A DNA stretch of 64,000 nucleotides. Origin: Streptomyces sp. GS7. Its GTDB lineage: Bacteria; Actinomycetota; Actinomycetes; Streptomycetales; Streptomycetaceae. The translations under genes and the position numbers were made by a program. Location: contig NZ_CP047146.1 of assembly GCF_009834125.1 (NCBI RefSeq), positions 2,721,501 through 2,785,500 on the forward strand, read 5' to 3'. Under the pieces are notes generated by a model. That model was not told where the DNA came from, did no database searches, and saw only the letters and a list, made by a program, of their open reading frames with translations. Each line of letters opens with the position of its first letter. Within the stretch, counting starts at the first letter, position 1. Shown one piece after another: positions 59,424 through 64,000 of this stretch.

Positions 59424-60731
59424 TCAGCCCGCGGCGGAGGCCGCCGTCCGCCGTTCCGCCCCCAGTCGGCCGCACAGCGCGGACAGCGCGGTCGCGGTGA
59501 GCGCGGCGGCCGGTACGCCGCTGCCGAGGAGGGTGTGCGCCCAGCCCGGCAGCGGTGCGTACAGCGACGGGGCCAGCAGGGGCAGCAGCCCCGCGAGGAG
59601 GGAGAGGGCGACGACGGCCGAGGAGGTGCGGTCGCCGAGGTCGGCGCGGTGGAGCAGGGCGATGCCCATGGCGGCGATCACCGCGTAGACCACCAGCGCG
59701 GCACCGCCGACGACCGGTGCGGGCAGCGCCGCCAGCAGCCGGGTGACCGGGGCCAGCAGTCCGCCGAGGACCAGCAGGGCGCCGGCCGCCGCGGTCACGA
59801 ACCGGCTGCGGACGCCGGTGAGTTGGACGATGCCGATGTTCTCCGCGCTGGTCACCATCAGCGTCCCGCCGAGCAGCCCGGCGCCCAGCGAGGCCACCGC
59901 GTCCGCCCGGGCGGTCCGCGGCACATCGCGCGCCGGGTCCGGCGTACGGCCCACCGCCTCGCTGGTGAGCACCGTCTGGCCGGTCGCCTCGGCCAGTGAG
60001 GCGAGGGCGAAGACCATCAGCGGCAGTGCGGCGAGCAGGTCGAAGTGCGGGGCGCCGTACGGGAGGAGGCGGGGCGGGGCGAGCAGCGTCCCGCCGGGTA
60101 CGGCGCGGAAGGCGGTGCCGGTGAGCGCGGCCGCGGCGGTGCCCGCAGCGATGCCCAGCAGCACCGACAGCTGCCGCCAGACCCCGCGCAGCAGCAGGAG
60201 TCCCAGGGCGGTGGCGGCGACGGTGACCAGCGCGAGCCCGCTGCCGCCGAGCGCCATCGGGGCCGCGACCCCGACCATGGTGATGCCGATGACCAGCACC
60301 GTCGTGCCCATCACCAGCGGCGGGAAGAACCGTACGATCCGCCCGTACAGCGGCAGTACGGCCAGCAGCAGCGCCGCCGCGAGCAGTACCGCGCCCGAGG
60401 CGGTGGCCGCGCCGTGCTCCCGGGCGATCTGGAGGAAGAGCGCCGCCGCCGCGCCCCCGGGCAGCATCATGAACGGCAGCCGGGCCCCGATCCGCGGCAC
60501 CCCGAGGGACTGGAGCAGCGCACCGGCCCCGCACAGCACGAGGGTGGCGCTCAGCAGCGCGGCGGTGCGGCCGGGCGGCAGTCGCAGGCCGCCGGCGAGC
60601 AGGAAGGCGGTGGAGACCGGGGAGGCGATCATCGCCAGGACGTGCTGGGCGGCGAGCGGCAGCAGCCGGCGCAGCGGCAGCCGCTCGTCGGCCGGTGCGG
60701 TGCCGGGCGGTGCGGGGTCGGTGGGTGCCAT
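59424..60731 (-). CDS. Nucleobase:cation symporter-2 (xanthine/uracil permease)
   Basis: 435 aa, about twelve to fourteen membrane segments. The start LLPLAAQHVLAMIASPVSTAFLLAGGL is the typical NCS2 opening, with the QH motif used in substrate binding. Further landmarks are GTTVLVIGITMVGVA, ALASLAEATGQTVLTSEAVG and the NCS2 signature region TSAENIGIVQLTGVRSR. It imports xanthine, uracil or a related base. It starts 3 bp after the stop of the aryl-sulfotransferase gene, so the two form one unit; a functional link between them is not obvious. Confidence 0.9.
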   Translation of the reverse strand: MAPTDPAPPGTAPADERLPLRRLLPLAAQHVLAMIASPVSTAFLLAGGLRLPPGRTAALLSATLVLCGAGALLQSLGVPRIGARLPFMMLPGGAAAALFLQIAREHGAATASGAVLLAAALLLAVLPLYGRIVRFFPPLVMGTTVLVIGITMVGVAAPMALGGSGLALVTVAATALGLLLLRGVWRQLSVLLGIAAGTAAAALTGTAFRAVPGGTLLAPPRLLPYGAPHFDLLAALPLMVFALASLAEATGQTVLTSEAVGRTPDPARDVPRTARADAVASLGAGLLGGTLMVTSAENIGIVQLTGVRSRFVTAAAGALLVLGGLLAPVTRLLAALPAPVVGGAALVVYAVIAAMGIALLHRADLGDRTSSAVVALSLLAGLLPLLAPSLYAPLPGWAHTLLGSGVPAAALTATALSALCGRLGAERRTAASAAG

Positions 60732-60734
60732 CGT

Positions 60735-61859
60735 TCACACCTGCCGCTGCAGCCAGGGCAGTTCGGCGGCGGTGTAGCGGTAGGCGCGGAAGACCGCGTT
60801 GTTCTGGGTGGGGAAGAGGGCGCCGACCTCCGGTTCGCGGTAGCTGCCGAACTCCGGGACGACGTACTCCCAGCACAGCAGGCCCGCCGCGGTGACCTCG
60901 AAGAGCCGCCCGGCGGGGGAGTCGGTGATCAGCGTGTTGCCGTTGGGCAGCCGCTGGGCGCTGCCCATGAAGGGCGCGAAGAACGCCTCCCGCGCCGGGT
61001 CGTGGTACTCCCAGACCACCTTCCCGCTCGCCCGGTCCACCTCGATGACGCGGGAGTGGGGGACGTCGCAGCCGGGCCGGAAGACGCCGTTGTCGAAGAT
61101 CAGGATGTTGCCGTCGGGCAGTTCGGTGGGGTGGTGCTGCTGGGAGACCAGCCCCGGTGCGGTGCGCCACAGGACCTCGCCGGTCGCGCGGCTGATGACG
61201 ATCACCGCGGAGGTGCTCCGCAGGCTCGCCAGGACGTTCCCGTCGGCCAGCGGCGCAACGGAGTTGATCAGCGGCCAGTGCTCCCGGGAGTAGGCGGGGT
61301 GCAGGGCGTGGGCGTCCCGGTCGAGGTGGTCGGCGGCGCGCCAGGACCACAGCAGCCGGCCGTCCGCGTCGACCTCGCGGACGGTGTCGGCGTGGACGGT
61401 GCCGCCGGCCGGCTCGGAGCCGGGGACGCCGCCGCGGACCGCCGCGGCCCGCTCGCCGGTGAGGGGTTCCAGCGCGGTGTAGAGGATCCGCCCGTCGCCG
61501 TGGTGGTGGGCGTCGTGGTGCTGGAGCGGGTCGGTGAACTCCCGCAGCACGGTGCCGTCGGGGGCGATCTCCTGCATCAGCCCGCCGCGGTACTTGTGCC
61601 ACATCGGGAACAGCGCGTCCTGGCCGGGGAGGGTGGCGTTGTAGGCGAGATTGCCGTTGGGGAGGATGCGGGCGTGGCGGCCGGGGCGGTGCGGCAACCG
61701 CCAGCGGTGGACGACGGTGCCGTGCAGGTCGATCAGCAGGACCTGGCCGCCGCCGGTGAGCGGGGCGTAGAGGGTGTAGCCGTCGCAGGCGGCGGATTCG
61801 TCGAGTGCGATCAGGCCGGTGCCGCGGCGGCGGCGTGTGTTTTGATCGACAGCGGTCAT
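60735..61859 (-). CDS. Arylsulfotransferase (ASST)-family protein
   Basis: 374 aa beta-propeller of the ASST/arylsulfotransferase-2 type: repeated blades such as GQVLLIDLHGTVVHRWRLPHRPGRHARILPNGNLAYN, a His-rich loop LQHHDAHHHGDGRI, and GLVSQQHHPTELPDGNILIFDNGVFR carrying the His expected in the active site. ASSTs move sulfate between phenols without PAPS. No signal peptide is present, unlike the periplasmic E. coli enzyme, so it probably acts in the cytoplasm. First gene of a unit with the nucleobase permease; four TCAAAC half-sites lie upstream. Confidence 0.85.
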   Translation of the reverse strand: MTAVDQNTRRRRGTGLIALDESAACDGYTLYAPLTGGGQVLLIDLHGTVVHRWRLPHRPGRHARILPNGNLAYNATLPGQDALFPMWHKYRGGLMQEIAPDGTVLREFTDPLQHHDAHHHGDGRILYTALEPLTGERAAAVRGGVPGSEPAGGTVHADTVREVDADGRLLWSWRAADHLDRDAHALHPAYSREHWPLINSVAPLADGNVLASLRSTSAVIVISRATGEVLWRTAPGLVSQQHHPTELPDGNILIFDNGVFRPGCDVPHSRVIEVDRASGKVVWEYHDPAREAFFAPFMGSAQRLPNGNTLITDSPAGRLFEVTAAGLLCWEYVVPEFGSYREPEVGALFPTQNNAVFRAYRYTAAELPWLQRQV

Positions 61860-61873
61860 GCCGGGTTCCCCTC

Positions 61874-61916
61874 GTCAAACTGGCTCTCGTCAAACTTTGT
61901 TTGATGGAATCAAACA
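61874..61916. promoter_or_regulatory. Operator cluster of four TCAAAC half-sites
   Basis: GTCAAAC at 61874 and 61889, then TGTTTGATGGAATCAAACA (61898-61916), a perfect 8-bp inverted repeat with a 3-bp spacer. It lies between the divergent ASST gene and the XRE-cupin regulator and probably binds the latter. Confidence 0.7.
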
Positions 61917-61998
61917 GCGTAGACGCTAGGGCCGGTGTGTTGCAGAGGTGTGAACGCACCGATAAAGAGGCGGAGATGGCGCCGGTGAGGAGCGAGGG

Positions 61999-62562
61999 AT
62001 GAGCACAACCGGGGGGACGGCGGACGCCCCGCGCGTCGGGGCGGCGGTGCGCAGACGCCGCCGCGCACGGGAGCTGACGCTGGCCGACCTCGCCCGTGCC
62101 ACCGGTCTGTCCGCCCCGTTCCTCAGCCAGGTCGAGAACGACCGGGCCCGCCCGAGCATGCGCTCGCTCCAGCTGATCGCCGACGCCCTGGAGACCACCG
62201 CGGTCCGCCTGCTGGCCGCCGCCGACGGGCCGCGTACGGTCGATGTGGTGCGCGCCGACTCCGCGGCGGTGCCCGAGGACGGCACCGGCGGCCGGGTCCG
62301 CCCGCTGGTCCGCGGCCGGCAGCAGCTGCACGCCCTGGAGTTCACCGGGCGGCACGACTGGCAGCGGGAGTTCCGGCATCCGCACGATGAGTTGATGTAC
62401 GTCGTCGAGGGAGCGGTGGAGGCCGAGGCGGACGGTGTCCGCTACGAACTCGGCCCCGGCGACACGCTCTACTGCTCGGGAGGGACCACCCACTGCTGGC
62501 GGTCGCTGGCCCCGGAGAGCCGGGTGGTGCTGGTGGGGGTGGCGGACGACTTCCGGGGATGA
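61999..62562 (+). CDS. XRE-cupin regulator (PuuR-like)
   Basis: 187 aa. The N-terminal XRE helix-turn-helix is RARELTLADLARATGLSAPFLSQVENDRARPSMRSLQLIADAL; the C-terminal cupin has HPHDELMYVVEGAVEAEADGVRYELGPGDTLYCSGGTTHCWRSL. PuuR of E. coli, the putrescine-pathway repressor, has exactly this size and order. The nearby PuuD-like amidotransferase and amino acid permease fit such a role; the divergent ASST/permease genes would then be extra targets. ATG at 61999. Confidence 0.9.
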   Translation: MSTTGGTADAPRVGAAVRRRRRARELTLADLARATGLSAPFLSQVENDRARPSMRSLQLIADALETTAVRLLAAADGPRTVDVVRADSAAVPEDGTGGRVRPLVRGRQQLHALEFTGRHDWQREFRHPHDELMYVVEGAVEAEADGVRYELGPGDTLYCSGGTTHCWRSLAPESRVVLVGVADDFRG

Positions 62563-62570
62563 GCGGCAGC

Positions 62571-62592
62571 GGCGTGCGGAACACCGCACGCC
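62571..62592. terminator. Terminator between convergent genes
   Basis: A perfect 9-bp stem GGCGTGCGG / CCGCACGCC with the loop AACA, 8 bp past the regulator stop. Confidence 0.75.
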
Positions 62593-62635
62593 GCACGGGC
62601 AGTTGACGGCCCGTCATGCTCCGCCGTCACGGAAC

Positions 62636-63334
62636 TCACGCCGCCGGCGAGGCTCCGCCCGCGGCCGCCACCAGCGCGTCCATCACCCGGGCGTCGTCCC
62701 CGGCCTCCGGGTGCCACTGCACCGCCAGCGTGAAGGCCCGCGCGTCCGGCAGCTCCACCGCCTCGATGGTGCCGTCCGCCGCGTACGCCGAGGCCAGCAG
62801 CCCGCGGCCGAGCCGGTCCACCGCCTGGTGGTGGTACGTGGGGACCGCGACGGTCCCCGGCAGCGCGGCGCCCAGGACGGTGCCGGGCACCGGCTCGACG
62901 TCGTGCCGGGCGAAGACCCCGGGCGGTCCGGCGTGCCCGTCCAGGTGCTGGACGAGGGTGCCGCCCAGCGCCACGTTCAGCAGCTGGAGCCCACGGCATA
63001 TGCCCAGCAGCGGCACGCCGCCCGCCAACGCGGCCTCGATCAGGGCCAGTTCCCAGGCGTCCCGGTCGAGCGCGGGCGGACCGGTGCGGGGGTGCGGCAG
63101 TGCGCCGTACCGGGCCGGCGCCACATCCGCACCACCGGCGATCACCAGCCCGTCCAGCCGGGCGACGGTCGCCGCGGCGGCCTCCGGATCGCCCGGCGGC
63201 AGCAGCGCCGGCAGCCCGCCGGAGCGCCGGACCAGGCGCGGATAGCCGGCCGGCACCAGCGCGGCGGGCAGCGTCCACACCCCCCACTGGGCCTCTTCCT
63301 GGTAGGTGCTGATGCCGATGAGGGGCTGGGACAC
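62636..63334 (-). CDS. Gamma-glutamyl-GABA hydrolase-like class I amidotransferase (PuuD-like)
   Basis: 232 aa peptidase C26 protein. Nucleophile Cys113 sits in LLGICRGLQLLNV, with His in AVQWHPEAGDD; the substrate region opens PLIGISTYQEEAQWGVW. PuuD cleaves gamma-glutamyl-GABA in the putrescine route; others in the family act on glutamylated amines. GTG at 63334 follows GGAGG. It is 40 bp downstream of an amino acid permease on the same strand, which supports uptake and deglutamylation of an amine or amino acid. Confidence 0.9.
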   Translation of the reverse strand: MSQPLIGISTYQEEAQWGVWTLPAALVPAGYPRLVRRSGGLPALLPPGDPEAAAATVARLDGLVIAGGADVAPARYGALPHPRTGPPALDRDAWELALIEAALAGGVPLLGICRGLQLLNVALGGTLVQHLDGHAGPPGVFARHDVEPVPGTVLGAALPGTVAVPTYHHQAVDRLGRGLLASAYAADGTIEAVELPDARAFTLAVQWHPEAGDDARVMDALVAAAGGASPAA

Positions 63335-63374
63335 GGATCCTCCGATGGGGTGCTGGTGCGTTCCGGGTCGGTCT

Positions 63375-64000
63375 TCAGAATTCCAGGTCGTGTTCGATGG
63401 CGGCCAGCTCCTCCGCCGTGCCCTGGACCTTCGGGCCGGTGAACCACTTGCGGGCCGACACCAGCCACCAGGTGCCGGCGAAGCCGAGGACCAGCAGGAC
63501 GGCGAGCGGGGTGTAGTTGAAGTTCTCCGCCGTGACCGGGCTGGTGGTCGGGAGCATGAAGAGGACGGAGATGACCAGCGTCCAGCCGACGGCGATGACG
63601 CCGACGGGCTTGCTCCAGCGGCCGAGGTGCCAGGGCCCGCGCTGGAAGCGGTCGCCCTGGAGCAGGCGGAGGATGACCGGCAGGACGTAGGCGATGTAGA
63701 GGCCGATCACCGCGATCGAGGTGACGGCCGCGTACGCCGTGGCGTTCCACAGGTACGGCAGGCCCAGCAGGAAGGCGCCGCCGGCGGCCAGCCACACCGC
63801 GTTGGTCGGGGTCTTCGTCCGCTTGTTGATGCGGTGCCACAGCTGCGAGCCGGGCAGCGCGCCGTCCCGCGAGAAGGCGTAGATCATGCGCGAGTTGGCG
63901 GTGACCGAGGACATGCCGCAGAAGAACTGGGCGCCGATGGCGATCAGGAGGAGCAGCTTGCCGCCGGTGGTGCCCAGCGCGTCGATGAAGATCTGCGCCG
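63375..64000 (-). CDS. APC-family amino acid/polyamine permease (N-terminus beyond window)
   Basis: The last 208 codons of a larger permease; the coding frame runs off the right edge (reading AQIFIDALGTTGGKLLLLIAIGAQFFCGMSSVTANSRMIYAFSRDGALPGS). The SRMIYAFSRDGALPGS segment is diagnostic for amino acid/GABA permeases of the APC superfamily. Several membrane helices follow, and the end is AEELAAIEHDLEF. With the PuuD-like hydrolase it forms a probable amine or amino acid uptake and breakdown unit. Confidence 0.9.
   Translation of the reverse strand, partial: AQIFIDALGTTGGKLLLLIAIGAQFFCGMSSVTANSRMIYAFSRDGALPGSQLWHRINKRTKTPTNAVWLAAGGAFLLGLPYLWNATAYAAVTSIAVIGLYIAYVLPVILRLLQGDRFQRGPWHLGRWSKPVGVIAVGWTLVISVLFMLPTTSPVTAENFNYTPLAVLLVLGFAGTWWLVSARKWFTGPKVQGTAEELAAIEHDLEF

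Noticed and set aside
1..64000. Search by eye for tRNA, rRNA, tmRNA, phage integrase and origin sequences
   Set aside because: No cloverleaf with the conserved GTTCGA-type arm in context, no rRNA core sequence, no integrase or DnaA-box cluster was seen.

Overview
The window reads as the core chromosome of a Streptomyces-type actinomycete. The DNA is very GC-rich with strongly third-position GC codons, many genes start with GTG, and several starts appear leaderless behind a TAnnnT -10 box. It carries a complete Pup-proteasome locus and the gylR-gylCAB glycerol regulon beside metH. I found no rRNA, tRNA, insertion sequence, prophage or CRISPR array.

Layout. (1) 1-7730: a sugar module with an ABC importer (binding protein cut by the window edge, double ATPase, permease), an aldo/keto reductase, a lactonase-type amidohydrolase and an SDR, consistent with oxidative deoxy-sugar (L-fucose-like) breakdown; a GntR/FadR regulator and a flavin monooxygenase run on the other strand. 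(2) 7891-13000: glycerol genes glpF-glpK-glpD behind their IclR regulator gylR, with matching operator candidates at both promoters. (3) 13121-26250: metH, a HAD phosphatase, two tandem orphan peptide-binding lipoproteins (the second with a TTA codon), an orphan NarL-type response regulator, a RecB-family nuclease, a site-2 protease and trmI. (4) 26446-46890: a ferredoxin divergent from arc, then dop, pup, an endonuclease VII-like HNH gene, prcB, prcA, a LacI/MFS pair, pafA, two FKBP isomerases, pafB-pafC, tatA-tatC and a Ski2-like helicase. This joins tagging (PafA), removal (Dop), unfolding (Arc), proteolysis (PrcBA), DNA-damage transcription (PafBC) and Tat export. (5) 46966-53801: a flavin monooxygenase behind a cysteine-rich leader peptide, then a tightly coupled seven-gene operon: amidohydrolase, PRD protein, SFCGS protein, DUF4312, DUF4311, DUF4310, and a DgaE-like PLP enzyme fused to an HPr domain. 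(6) 53932-64000: an iron-box-controlled siderophore-interacting protein, a 5'-3' exonuclease, a TDT transporter/LysR pair, a nucleobase permease and aryl-sulfotransferase facing a PuuR-like regulator, a PuuD-like amidotransferase, and an amino acid permease cut by the window end.

Most noteworthy signals: (a) between two convergent genes (56621-57219), an inverted pair of about 108-bp elements whose 18-bp hairpin stems differ at seven positions, every change compensated on the other arm, while loop and flanks are almost unchanged; (b) the PLP-enzyme/HPr fusion in an operon that also carries a PRD, pointing to PTS-phosphate control; (c) a PafBC/RecA-NDp-type promoter with an exact box at the RecB-family nuclease and a near match at the Ski2-like helicase, in the same window as pafBC; (d) a leaderless Cys-Cys leader peptide with alternative hairpins before the monooxygenase; (e) a Pup whose gene already encodes a C-terminal Glu.
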